Below are positions 25,201 to 31,900 of a stretch of 33,649 nucleotides of DNA, piece by piece. The stretch spans positions 1 to 33,649 of the forward strand of contig DWUV01000144.1 of the NCBI GenBank assembly GCA_019120595.1. Reading direction: 5' to 3'. The position numbers and the translations under genes are program-made. Each line of letters begins with the position of its first letter. Positions within the stretch are counted from its first letter, which is position 1. Under the pieces are notes generated by a model. The model made no database searches. It saw nothing but the letters and a program-made list of their open reading frames with translations, and had not been told where the DNA came from. This DNA comes from Candidatus Mediterraneibacter tabaqchaliae (GTDB lineage: Bacteria > Bacillota > Clostridia > Lachnospirales > Lachnospiraceae).

Positions 25201-27086
25201 AGCCAGAGATAGCTCGTATTCAGCACTCTGAGTTCCCCGGCATCCGGACCGCTCTTCATATAGATATTGCCCCGATACTCACCGTCTTTATAGAGATTGC
25301 CTTTCTCCTGCAGGGAGACTCCTGCGGCATACGGATATACGATGACCGTATAGCCTGTATCCTCTCCGTTATTGTCCAGCACATGGCCGATCCCGTCTTC
25401 CACATCGGAAATATAACCATACTCTTCTTTTTCTTCCGGGTTTGTATACAGGATCTGACAGTCAGCGCCGTCCACCTTTTTATAGCCGACCCCCGGCTGG
25501 ATCAGGTTTGTATTCATAAGGCCGCTGCTCTCCGGGAACATATCCACAAAGGCAAAGATCCTTCCCGACTCCTGCTCCTGCACTGTCGCCATATCTATCG
25601 TAAATGCGGCTGAACCTCCGTTATTCGGCAGGTCGATCAGGGTAACCGAATCCGCGAACTGAGTTTCCCCCGCTTCCTTCCTGCGCACCACAGCATCGAT
25701 ATTTCCGGCGTCCTGTGTCCCTGAATTCCTCTCATCTATAAACGCGAGCTGGGTCCCTTCCTGCGTGGTAAGCAGGGACGGGATCCTGTACTGGGAATTT
25801 TTATATCCCGGGTAGAACAGGTCGATCGTCTCAGACTTGTACGCGTTCTCCATATCCAGTTCCGGTTCTGCGGTCCACTGGGTAGCGGCATGATATTTTT
25901 CAACAGTCTCTGCCGTAAACACTTCGCTGTAAACAGACACTTCGTCTATTACACAGGGATGATACCATATGCCGCTCACACTGTCTCTGATAACTCCTCC
26001 CAGTGTCATCGTATCCAGATCACTGAGCGAGGCGAAGAACTCTGTTTTCTCTGACGCAGCCGCCAGCTTCCCGTCTACGTAAAGCTTTGTATCTGTTTCG
26101 CCGAACACCCATGTCAGTGTGTGCCAGTATGTATCATTGATACTGATCGCTTCCCCGTCCGCATAAGTACTCGCAGAGAAACTGTTAAGATGGGCATTCG
26201 CCTGTCTGAGTTCTAATCCCACGGTATTATTGTTTACATAAAATGCCGCGTAAGTCGCATCGGTTGTGCCCGTCGAACGGTCTGACAGACTGTAGAGCCC
26301 TGTCAGGCCGCTGTCAGCCGCATTCATCCGATAACGGATATTCACTGTTCCGTTTGACAGTCCGGCGACATCTGACAGCCCCTCTGATACATCCTGCGGC
26401 GCTCCTGCCGTGAGATCCACTCCCCGGACCTCATAAGCTGTATCCGCCTTTGTCTGGTCAAATGCATCCACATATTCCGTCACATTTTCAGCCGTAAACT
26501 GTTCTTCATAAACAGAAATCTCGCTTATGCTCAGATCATGATGCCAGTTCGTCCCGCTCCGCAGCAATCCGCCGACAGCCATTGCATCCGCACCCGCGAT
26601 GGATGAGAAAAATGCTGTAGTGGATGCTTCCGCCGCCTTGGCTCCATCTACATATAATATAGTAGATGTATCTCCGAACACCCATGTCAGTGTATGCCAG
26701 TCCGTGTCATTGACATCCTGGTCTGCTGCTGTAAATGTGTTGAGCTGTGACCCGCCGCTCCTCAGTTCCAGCCCTACTGTGCTGTTATTCACATAGAACG
26801 CAGCATATGAGGCTCCCTCAGACTGATCCGACACTGAATAGAGCGCTGTCAGGCCTGAATTAGGCGCTGCCATCCGATACCGGATGTTGACAGTGCCATG
26901 CTCCAGCGCGGAAACACGTTCAACCGAAGCAGACACATCCTGCACATCAGCAGCTTCCAGACCGCTCACCTCATATACCGGCTCTGCGGCTGACAGATCC
27001 GCCGCACTGGCCGGAAGGATCGACTGCGGAACCAGCATTGCCGCAGCAAGTATCGCCGCCAGCAGTTTTCTTCGTTTCTTTTTCAC
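22221..27086 (-). CDS. GH33 exo-sialidase, multimodular and surface-anchored
   Basis: The start was set at the GTG at 27086, where AAAGGTGG lies 9 nt upstream and a normal signal peptide (KKKRRKLLAAILAAAMLV) begins; this gives 1621 residues. Two tandem CBM40/LamG-like modules (about 30-200 and 215-395) come first, the probable sialic acid binders. The six-bladed GH33 domain follows: arginine motif YRIPSLL, Asp boxes SDDDGKTW, SDDNGQTW and SKDGGATW, and the nucleophilic tyrosine in EKFAYSCLT. A NanA-like inserted domain (GYKKVDGADCQILY onward) interrupts it. A CBM32-like module (about 1020-1160), four or five FIVAR-type helical repeats, an acidic Pro-rich spacer, AVKTGD, a membrane helix and a basic end complete it. 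It may be hydrolytic or intramolecular trans-type; I cannot tell by eye. First gene of the mucin operon. Confidence 0.95.
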   Translation of the reverse strand: MKKKRRKLLAAILAAAMLVPQSILPASAADLSAAEPVYEVSGLEAADVQDVSASVERVSALEHGTVNIRYRMAAPNSGLTALYSVSDQSEGASYAAFYVNNSTVGLELRSGGSQLNTFTAADQDVNDTDWHTLTWVFGDTSTILYVDGAKAAEASTTAFFSSIAGADAMAVGGLLRSGTNWHHDLSISEISVYEEQFTAENVTEYVDAFDQTKADTAYEVRGVDLTAGAPQDVSEGLSDVAGLSNGTVNIRYRMNAADSGLTGLYSLSDRSTGTTDATYAAFYVNNNTVGLELRQANAHLNSFSASTYADGEAISINDTYWHTLTWVFGETDTKLYVDGKLAAASEKTEFFASLSDLDTMTLGGVIRDSVSGIWYHPCVIDEVSVYSEVFTAETVEKYHAATQWTAEPELDMENAYKSETIDLFYPGYKNSQYRIPSLLTTQEGTQLAFIDERNSGTQDAGNIDAVVRRKEAGETQFADSVTLIDLPNNGGSAAFTIDMATVQEQESGRIFAFVDMFPESSGLMNTNLIQPGVGYKKVDGADCQILYTNPEEKEEYGYISDVEDGIGHVLDNNGEDTGYTVIVYPYAAGVSLQEKGNLYKDGEYRGNIYMKSGPDAGELRVLNTSYLWLVTSDDDGKTWSDPVDITPQVKPEWCVFFGTGPGVGIQLHTGDYEGRLVVPVYTANKNVGSSQSSAVIYSDDNGQTWHLGESPQTVKGNDRATMNSGGMLTESQAVQLDNGDVLLFMRTNCSGSKVYVAVSKDGGATWASADTIEIKENYCQLSVIHYTKADGTEWVLLSNASGNGRMNGRMYLGQVQADGSISWDYNREINGADEKFAYSCLTLTDSAADPENPKFAIMYEDDTDGSMRLKYFEFDENYLKAGTVTPEEMDAPQLVSHDVQIRGEGTAEIALTFDQVIMAAGEPQLTLTMGSEEITADYVSGSGTDTVVFTVAVPVGTVGILRLTGPDLENGMLENIQGMSPALTAMVLFANTEIDLAGTEVTYTTQHSSSTAENTDGAAVNVIDGNPATYWHSTWGNDEITLPQSVTLKLPEAKTIYKVDYLARQNSSSGRIKEYGIEVSTDGTEFTEAAHGTLADTKAWQEIEFVPVEAQYVRFVAYEAYSSGTESCSLAELKLHEYSDGVIIPGNTEELQALADGAADLAEEDYSDVTWSVYAEALAAANAVLDSEMPASQSLIDRTADNLKDAQEALTDISRAAARFDEIRKQEAEYTPDSWAAFEAWMNENEPKLQDAESSREVTDLIAALVFRTGSLVEKADKEALRDLWTQYTVTDPLAEDGYDKESWEQYEQALGRAEEVLADENAAADEVAEAIQGLTDARTALKADMSELKTLYDLYSGWTTDQYLPNGAWDTLQDVLGRAAEMLEAGTAAPADVKAMIGDLAAAAEDVEVRPDTGGLKALYESLKAELGDLSAYMSEGAEAMKTALENAEKVLNDPQTEQQVEDQKAALEEAYAGLVLKATEEQILEMTGLEESLGQKDLTGLSEEQLAQVKEIRDALWEAINADEISAEDAAELIEKAEEAMSLSGQEDEPQTPPEDEPQTPSEDKPADGKPSASDDKNDAGDQAVKTGDTAGYGWIILMLAAGTAAAAAAVLRRQNRRA

Positions 27087-27183
27087 TTGCTTTTTCCACC
27101 TTTCCTCCAATACCGATTCCAGCACTCCCCTATATTTATCTATTTTTCTGGCATTGAAATTTTATTTCCCCTTATTTTTAGTT

Positions 27184-27212
27184 ATTATATATTATCCAAA
27201 TACTATTAACAA
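27184..27212 (-). promoter_or_regulatory. Promoter of the sialidase-GH101 operon
   Basis: On the minus strand TTGTTA (27212-27207), a 17-bp spacer and TATAAT (27189-27184). It leaves a leader of about 90 nt before the GTG. A second TTGACA lies slightly upstream but has no good -10 partner. I found no clear cre site. Confidence 0.7.
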
Positions 27213-27570
27213 TGGGATTTTTGTAAATATTGTCAAAAAGACCATAATTTGCAAAAAGTTCAAAATATATCTAAAATATTTTTCTTACCCTCTGCGTGTT
27301 TTCGCCAAAATACATCCTAATCCGACAAAAACGCCGGATTCACATTTTTTTATCTGTTTGTTCATAATCCATTCAAAACTTCATCACACTTTTTACACAA
27401 CTCTTCCTTATACTAAAGTTGTTCTTGAAGAAGAACACTTTTTCATAAACTTTTTCCCCCTTTGAGTCACGTAAACAACGTGACTCTTCCTTTTTATAAA
27501 CCGAAGTTCCATGGATTTTGTAAACGGAAGTTAAACAGAAATGCGGCATGGCTGCCGCTGTGCAGGATTC
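27213..27570. other. AT-rich intergenic region upstream of the sialidase operon
   Basis: About 360 bp without a credible gene. It holds two inverted repeats: TGTTCTT-GAAG-AAGAACA (27420-27437) followed by CTTTTT, and GAGTCACG-TAAACAA-CGTGACTC (27464-27486) followed by TTCCTTTTTA. Both resemble plus-strand terminators, yet no plus-strand gene lies upstream of them, so they may instead be operators for the sialidase operon or remnants. The short ORFs here are AT-rich noise. Confidence 0.5.
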
Positions 27571-27632
27571 GATACAGATAAAAAAGAGAGGATATCCGCT
27601 GCGATATCCTCTCCTTTTTTATCCGCTGTATC
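27571..27632. terminator. Long bidirectional terminator after the DUF5685 cluster
   Basis: GAGAGGATATC and GATATCCTCTC pair perfectly around CGCTGC. The stem continues through A6/T6 tracts and GATACAG/CTGTATC, so almost 30 bp can pair with small bulges. It ends the minus-strand deoB/DUF5685 cluster. Confidence 0.9.
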
Positions 27633-27654
27633 TGACAGATCTGCGGTCCCGCGC

Positions 27655-28188
27655 TCACTCCATGAGCCTTCCCCGCATCTTCCCCCATATATACGCCTGC
27701 ACATACTCATACGCCCTGTCATAGATAAAGAGCGCCGCCTGCCCTCCGATCAGGACGGCAGCCATCATGGCGTCCGTCACCGCCCGCGCAAAAAGCAGGT
27801 CCCGGAAAGCGACTGCAATGGGGATGTAAACGATATTAAAAACAACATACTTTGCAGCCCAGAAAACCGCTCTCCGCCCCGCGATCCCGGGGTGCTTTCC
27901 CAGCCATCTCCAAACCGCCTCTATGCCCCAGATATAGAATCCCATTGCCGCAAATGTAAGCACATAGAATTTATTCGGCGCAGTGATCAGCCCGAGCAGC
28001 ACTGCCGCGATATAAAACGCAGCGCCTGCCCTCAGGCCGTATTCCCGGACAACGATCCCCACGAAATAGGACGCCGCCGCCAGCAGGAACAGTGTGCTTG
28101 TCTCAATGATGCTCCCCAGCGCCATAAAAACAACAGACAGCGCCAAAAGAAGGCCGCCGAACGCCAAAGTCTTTGCTTTTACATGCAT
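27655..28188 (-). CDS. Small multi-spanning membrane protein of the DUF5685 cassette
   Basis: The start was set at the ATG at 28188 ([12 protein letters not shown]...), which overlaps the end of the J-domain gene (ATGCATGTAA), with GGGAGGGG 12 nt upstream inside that gene. The product has 177 residues and five or so hydrophobic segments (about 8-30, 32-52, 58-74, 80-100, 115-145 and 150-165), with a basic C-terminus ([12 protein letters not shown]). I do not recognise a named family. Its overlap with the J-domain gene implies translational coupling and a joint function in or at the membrane. Confidence 0.7.
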   Translation of the reverse strand: MHVKAKTLAFGGLLLALSVVFMALGSIIETSTLFLLAAASYFVGIVVREYGLRAGAAFYIAAVLLGLITAPNKFYVLTFAAMGFYIWGIEAVWRWLGKHPGIAGRRAVFWAAKYVVFNIVYIPIAVAFRDLLFARAVTDAMMAAVLIGGQAALFIYDRAYEYVQAYIWGKMRGRLME

Positions 28189-28826
28189 GAACAAAGATCC
28201 CCTCCCATACATTCGCAGAGCGTGTCCGCGCACCACAGGTCACAGCACAGATTTCCCGTGCCGCAGGAACTGCCGCCCATCCCGTATCCCGAGCCGTACC
28301 CGCTGTTCTGGTATCTCCGGCTGTTGAATTCCAGCTGGTTTAAGAGCTGGCGGTACTGGAGATTGTTCGGCTCCATATTGACCGCCTGTGCCGCATGGTC
28401 CCTGGCCAGCACGTTGTTGCCCAGCCCCGCATTGGCGCAGCCGCTCAGATAATACCACAGCGCGGACCGTTCCGGCACCTGGTCCAGGGTATTGAGCGCC
28501 TCACGGAACCGCCTGCTGTTGATATAGTTCACCGCTGCCTGGAGCCTGGGGTCAGCCTGGGCGTTCTGATAGCCGCCGGATGAGCCGCCGGAGCTTCCCG
28601 CGCCGCCGTAGGAATAGCCGCCGGAGCCGCCCGACTGTCTCTCACGCATGATCGTATCGTACGCTTCCTGGACTTCCTTGAATTTCTCCTCCGCCAGGTC
28701 TGCAAGCGGATTGTCCACATTAGCGTCCGGGTGGTATTTTCTTGTCAGGTCGCGGTACGCTTTCTTTATCTCATCATCCGATGCGCTGGGTGAAACGCCG
28801 AGCACATCATATGGGTTTTTCGCCAT
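28179..28826 (-). CDS. J-domain protein with repeat region and Cys-rich tail
   Basis: The start was set at the ATG at 28826 ([16 protein letters not shown]), giving 215 residues. The J domain (about 1-65) holds the HPD motif in KYHPDAN, so it should stimulate an Hsp70 (DnaK) ATPase. A Gly/Ser/Tyr linker follows, then a TPR-like helical region (about 90-160, [37 protein letters not shown]), and a C-terminal tail with eight cysteines (from [10 protein letters not shown] on), a likely metal-binding knuckle. There are no DnaJ zinc-finger repeats or substrate domains, so this is a type III co-chaperone, presumably dedicated to a specific client. It overlaps both neighbours (20 nt and 10 nt), marking a tightly coupled cassette. 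Confidence 0.9.
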   Translation of the reverse strand: MAKNPYDVLGVSPSASDDEIKKAYRDLTRKYHPDANVDNPLADLAEEKFKEVQEAYDTIMRERQSGGSGGYSYGGAGSSGGSSGGYQNAQADPRLQAAVNYINSRRFREALNTLDQVPERSALWYYLSGCANAGLGNNVLARDHAAQAVNMEPNNLQYRQLLNQLEFNSRRYQNSGYGSGYGMGGSSCGTGNLCCDLWCADTLCECMGGDLCSCM

Positions 28827-29658
28827 TATTCTGATCCTCACTTTTCTTCATCTGTATCTTATTATAACGATTCCAGACTCCATCATACAATATATTGCGT
28901 AAAATGTCCACATCCATAAGACACGGGAGCCGCTCGAATTCCGCTGTGCTCTCCGCGATCATCATGCAGAGGATCTGTTTTATCCTCTCCTCATAGTCTT
29001 CCCTGGCGCTGAGCCTGCGCAGGGGATTGTATCTGCCCTTCTCCAGATCCCCGGGGAGGTCTTCATAGGCATCCATCAGATAGATAAATTTCCCCATGTA
29101 AAAGCCCATCTTCCGCAGGTTTCTCTCCCAGGCGTCCTCCCGGTACACGAAGAGTTCTTCCATCAGCTTCCCGAAACACCCTGCCGTCCGGTCGATATCC
29201 GTGCTCTCCTCCCGCTCGCACTGCGCCAGTTCTTCCAGGGCGGAGCGGATCGCGCTGCTCTGTCTGGGATACTGCCTGATGATCTTCTCCGCCTTTCCCC
29301 GCACCAGACTTTTGGCAAGGAAGCTGCTCACCTTTCTCTCATCCTGCCAGTCGTCTTCCATATGATAATACGCCAGGAGGACATTCATCGCCGCCGCGTA
29401 TGATGTGATCTCATTTTTCAGCATCAGCTGCTTCTTCACCGGGTGCACCTTGCAGCGGTGCCTTTCCGCCTCCGCCGTGCTCTCATACAGGGAGGTAAGC
29501 AGGATGACGGCAAACGTCATGTCATAAGTCAGCGTCATCTGTCCCATAAATCCGTAGTCCTCTTTCAGAGCGCGGCAAAGCCCGCAATAGTAAGCCTTAT
29601 ATTTTTTCAGATCCTTTACTTTCAGCTCCGGCTCATATATCGTCACATAACCAAACAT
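28807..29658 (-). CDS. DUF5685 protein with isoprenoid-synthase-like Asp motifs
   Basis: A 283-residue, helical, apparently soluble protein. The start [20 protein letters not shown] and the CGLC motif (C25, C28) fit DUF5685. A possible third ligand is C69 in HRCKVHP. Two Asp-rich motifs stand out: EDDWQDE (101-107) after YYHM, and [17 protein letters not shown] (196-212) after MGKFIYLM. Their order, ~95-residue spacing and surroundings resemble the DDxxD and DxxED...GRxYLP motifs of squalene/phytoene synthases, which bind Mg-diphosphate. I infer an all-helical isoprenoid-synthase-like fold; this is by-eye similarity, not a proven relationship. Its start is preceded by the repeated Shine-Dalgarno-like array (29665-29736). 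It overlaps the J-domain gene by 20 nt. Confidence 0.8.
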   Translation of the reverse strand: MFGYVTIYEPELKVKDLKKYKAYYCGLCRALKEDYGFMGQMTLTYDMTFAVILLTSLYESTAEAERHRCKVHPVKKQLMLKNEITSYAAAMNVLLAYYHMEDDWQDERKVSSFLAKSLVRGKAEKIIRQYPRQSSAIRSALEELAQCEREESTDIDRTAGCFGKLMEELFVYREDAWERNLRKMGFYMGKFIYLMDAYEDLPGDLEKGRYNPLRRLSAREDYEERIKQILCMMIAESTAEFERLPCLMDVDILRNILYDGVWNRYNKIQMKKSEDQNNGEKPI

Positions 29659-29664
29659 CTTTTT

Positions 29665-29736
29665 CTCCTGTCAATATTCCCGTAAATACTCCCGGTAATA
29701 CTCCTGTCAGTACTCCCGTCAGTGCTCCTGCCGGTC
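29665..29736 (-). repeat. Six 12-nt repeats forming a Shine-Dalgarno-like ladder
   Basis: On the minus strand six units recur with an exact 12-nt period (plus-strand CTCC or TTCC cores at 29665, 29677, 29689, 29701, 29713 and 29725). Each carries AGGAG, GGGAG or GGGAA followed by a short A/T-C stretch. The unit nearest the gene, ACAGGAG, is a normal ribosome binding site for the DUF5685 ATG at 29658; the others step back toward the deoB stop. The array fills almost the whole 91-bp gap between the genes. Confidence 0.85.
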
Positions 29737-29749
29737 AAACGGGAACCGA

Positions 29750-30910
29750 TCATTCCAGCGGACCTCCGCCAAGATCACTTTCCACCCCCAGTTGTCTGCA
29801 GACCGTATCCGCCACACAGGCAAAGCTGTCCCTGACGCCGTAATCCCTTCCCCCGGGGATGCTCTTACTGTACATCAGAAGAGGCACGTCTTCCCTTGTA
29901 TGGTCAGTGGTCTTTGTGTACGCCGGATCACATCCGTGGTCCGCAGTGATGATCAGCAGATCGTCCGTCCGCATCTCCTGTATGAATCCGGTCAGGAAAC
30001 CGTCAAAGTCCGTAAGAGCCTGCGCGTATCCGTCCACGTCTCTCCTGTGTCCGTACAGCATGTCAAAATCGACCAGGTTTACAAAACACAGGCCCGAAAA
30101 ATCCCTCCCGCTGATCTCCCTGAGTTTCTCCATGCCGTCCGCATTCCCTGATGTTTTGCAGGATTCTGTGATCCCTTTTCCGTTAAAGATATCACGGATC
30201 TTCCCGACAGCGATCACGTCTTTCCCGTGGTCTTTCAGAAGATCCAGCATGGTCGGCGCCGGCGGCGACAACGCAAAATCATGGCGTCCGGCAGTCCGCG
30301 TGAAATTATCCGCAGAGGTGCCCGCAAACGGCCTGGCGATCACGCGCCCTACCGCCAGGTCCCCGGTCAGCAGCTCCCTCGCTGTTTCACAGTACGAATA
30401 GAGCTGTTCCACGGGGACGACCGCCTCATTTGCCGCGATCTGGCAGACACTGTCAGCACTCGTATACAGGATCAGGTTCCCGGTCCTCAGATGTTCCTCT
30501 CCATACTTTTTTATCACTTCCGTCCCGGAATAAGGCCTGTTGCAAATGCACTTCCTGCCGGTCCTCTTCTCAAACTCTTCTACAAATTCCGCAGGGAACC
30601 CATCGGGGAAGACAGGCATTGCCTGATCGCTGATGATCCCGGCCAGCTCCCAGTGCCCGATGATGGTATCCTTGCCCCGGCTCTTTTCCCTCAGCCGTCC
30701 GTAACTGCCCGCCGGCATCCCCACAGGCTCCCCGCAGGCCACGCCGCTGATATTAAACAGCCCCAGCTTCCGCAGGTTCGGGCAGGAAAATTTTCCGCTT
30801 TTTGCCACGCTCGCCAGTGTATTGGTATTTTCATCCCCAAAGTCCGCGGCATCCGGAGCCGCTCCGATCCCAAAACTGTCCAGTACGATCAAAAAGATTC
30901 TTTTCATCAT
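29750..30910 (-). CDS. deoB: Phosphopentomutase DeoB
   Basis: A 386-residue alkaline-phosphatase-superfamily enzyme that interconverts (deoxy)ribose 1- and 5-phosphate in nucleoside salvage. The N-terminal metal site is LIVLDSFGIG. The catalytic threonine lies in GKDTIIGHWE. C-terminal Mn ligands occur in ITADHGCDPAYTKTTDHTRED. The length matches the family. Two consecutive ATGs start the frame with only a weak AAGAAGTGAT upstream, so the exact start is uncertain by one codon. No other nucleoside-salvage gene is adjacent. It lies 91 bp upstream of the DUF5685 gene on the same strand and may share its transcript. Confidence 0.97.
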   Translation of the reverse strand: MMKRIFLIVLDSFGIGAAPDAADFGDENTNTLASVAKSGKFSCPNLRKLGLFNISGVACGEPVGMPAGSYGRLREKSRGKDTIIGHWELAGIISDQAMPVFPDGFPAEFVEEFEKRTGRKCICNRPYSGTEVIKKYGEEHLRTGNLILYTSADSVCQIAANEAVVPVEQLYSYCETARELLTGDLAVGRVIARPFAGTSADNFTRTAGRHDFALSPPAPTMLDLLKDHGKDVIAVGKIRDIFNGKGITESCKTSGNADGMEKLREISGRDFSGLCFVNLVDFDMLYGHRRDVDGYAQALTDFDGFLTGFIQEMRTDDLLIITADHGCDPAYTKTTDHTREDVPLLMYSKSIPGGRDYGVRDSFACVADTVCRQLGVESDLGGGPLE

Positions 30911-30990
30911 TTTCTATCACTTCTTTATTTTTATTCTTGTTGTTTTCAATCATTTTATCGCAGCCGGCTTACTTATGCAAGATTCCGATT

Positions 30991-31047
30991 TGCGCGGCGA
31001 GTGCGCATGCGGGCGGCGGTTAAGTATGAACAGTAACCCGCCGCGCA
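30991..31047. repeat. GC-rich long inverted repeat between deoB and bioY
   Basis: TGCGCGGCG (30991-30999) pairs perfectly with CGCCGCGCA (31039-31047). An alternative inner pairing joins GGCGGCGGTTA with TAACCCGCC. It would lie in the 5' leader of deoB or upstream of it and is far more GC-rich than its AT-rich surroundings. There is no T-run. Function unknown; the rest of this ~320-bp gap holds the bioY promoter. Confidence 0.65.
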
Positions 31048-31091
31048 CTGACGGCCATTTCAGCCTTGGATGAAATCATTTTCCGCGTTAA

Positions 31092-31145
31092 TTGTAAACT
31101 GTTTTTCGTATTATGGTTGACATTTTGCCGTCATTCCCTTATACT
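31092..31145 (+). promoter_or_regulatory. bioY promoter overlapped by a BirA-type operator
   Basis: TTGTAAAC (31092-31099) and GTTGACAT (31116-31123) form an imperfect inverted repeat with a 16-bp gap, matching BirA (biotin repressor) boxes of Firmicutes. The right half contains the -35 box TTGACA (31117-31122); after 17 bp comes TATACT (31140-31145). Bound BirA would block polymerase when biotin is plentiful. Confidence 0.85.
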
Positions 31146-31240
31146 TTGGGCACAGTGTACTTCGGATCCGCCGGCTTCTCCCGGGGACCTTCCAGGAGAC
31201 CGGGGCATCCGGGACTTATAGATCAAAAGAGGTGTATCTG

Positions 31241-31891
31241 ATGACGAAACCAACTGAAACCCTGTCTGAACAGGCAAAGACGCGCACACGGCAGATCACT
31301 CTGACCGGGCTCATGACCGCAGTGCTCTGCATCCTGGGGCCATTGTCCATCCCGCTCCCGGTGAGTCCTGTCCCGATCACACTCACCAACCTGGCTGTCT
31401 TTTTCGCCGTTTACCTGCTTGGAGTGAGACAGAGCACAGTCTGTCTGCTTGTCTATCTCTGCCTCGGCACTGTCGGGCTCCCCGTCTTCTCCTCCTTCAG
31501 CGGAGGACCGGGCAAGGTCGCAGGGCCAACGGGAGGATACCTGGTGGGATTCCTCTTCCTGGCGCTCATCCAGGGCTTCCTGATGAAAGCCTTCCCCGGA
31601 AAGAACACCGCCGCTGTCCTGGGCATGATCCTGGGTATGGCCGTGTGCTATCTCTTCGGGACCGCCTGGCTCGCCGTACAGATGGGGCTTACTTTTGGAT
31701 CAGCCCTCGCCGTCGGCGTGCTGCCTTATCTGGCAGGCGACGCGGTGAAGATCCTCATCGCGGCCATCGCAGGGCCGAAACTGTGCGCTGCAGTCAAAAG
31801 GGGCTGTCGCACTAAGCAATTAGTGCGATGGCCTCTTTCCTCTTCAAACAAACCAAATGCCGGGCTAAACAAAGCCCGGCAAAAGGTGTAA
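31241..31891 (+). CDS. bioY: Biotin ECF transporter S component BioY, C-terminus replaced by IS sequence
   Basis: The start was set at the ATG at 31241 (MTKPTETLSEQ), which has AGAGGTG 6 nt upstream, in place of the GTG at 31232. The protein has six hydrophobic segments and BioY signatures: GPLSIPLPVSPVPITLTNLA, LLVYLCLGTVGLPVFSSFSG, and GPTGGYLVGFLF. It binds biotin for an ECF transporter and is controlled by the BirA site upstream. The native reading stops at GPKLCAAVK, where IS1182 begins (31800). The last 30 residues, starting RGCRTKQLVRW, are encoded by the IS left end. About 186 native residues remain, close to full BioY length, so function may survive. Its stop codon sits in the transposase ribosome binding site. 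Confidence 0.93.
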   Translation: MTKPTETLSEQAKTRTRQITLTGLMTAVLCILGPLSIPLPVSPVPITLTNLAVFFAVYLLGVRQSTVCLLVYLCLGTVGLPVFSSFSGGPGKVAGPTGGYLVGFLFLALIQGFLMKAFPGKNTAAVLGMILGMAVCYLFGTAWLAVQMGLTFGSALAVGVLPYLAGDAVKILIAAIAGPKLCAAVKRGCRTKQLVRWPLSSSNKPNAGLNKARQKV

Positions 31892-31900
31892 AATATAGTT

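Noticed and set aside
27087-27125. Upstream GTG start of the sialidase
   Set aside because: It would place 13 charged residues ahead of the signal peptide and use up the ribosome binding site of the better GTG at 27086.
27126-27300. Catabolite-repression (cre) site before the mucin operon
   Set aside because: No sequence near TGnAAnCGnTnnCA was found in the promoter region by eye.
29665-29736. CRISPR-like or protein-coding repeat
   Set aside because: Units of 12 nt without spacers are not CRISPR; the preceding and following frames are closed, so it is not a coding repeat.
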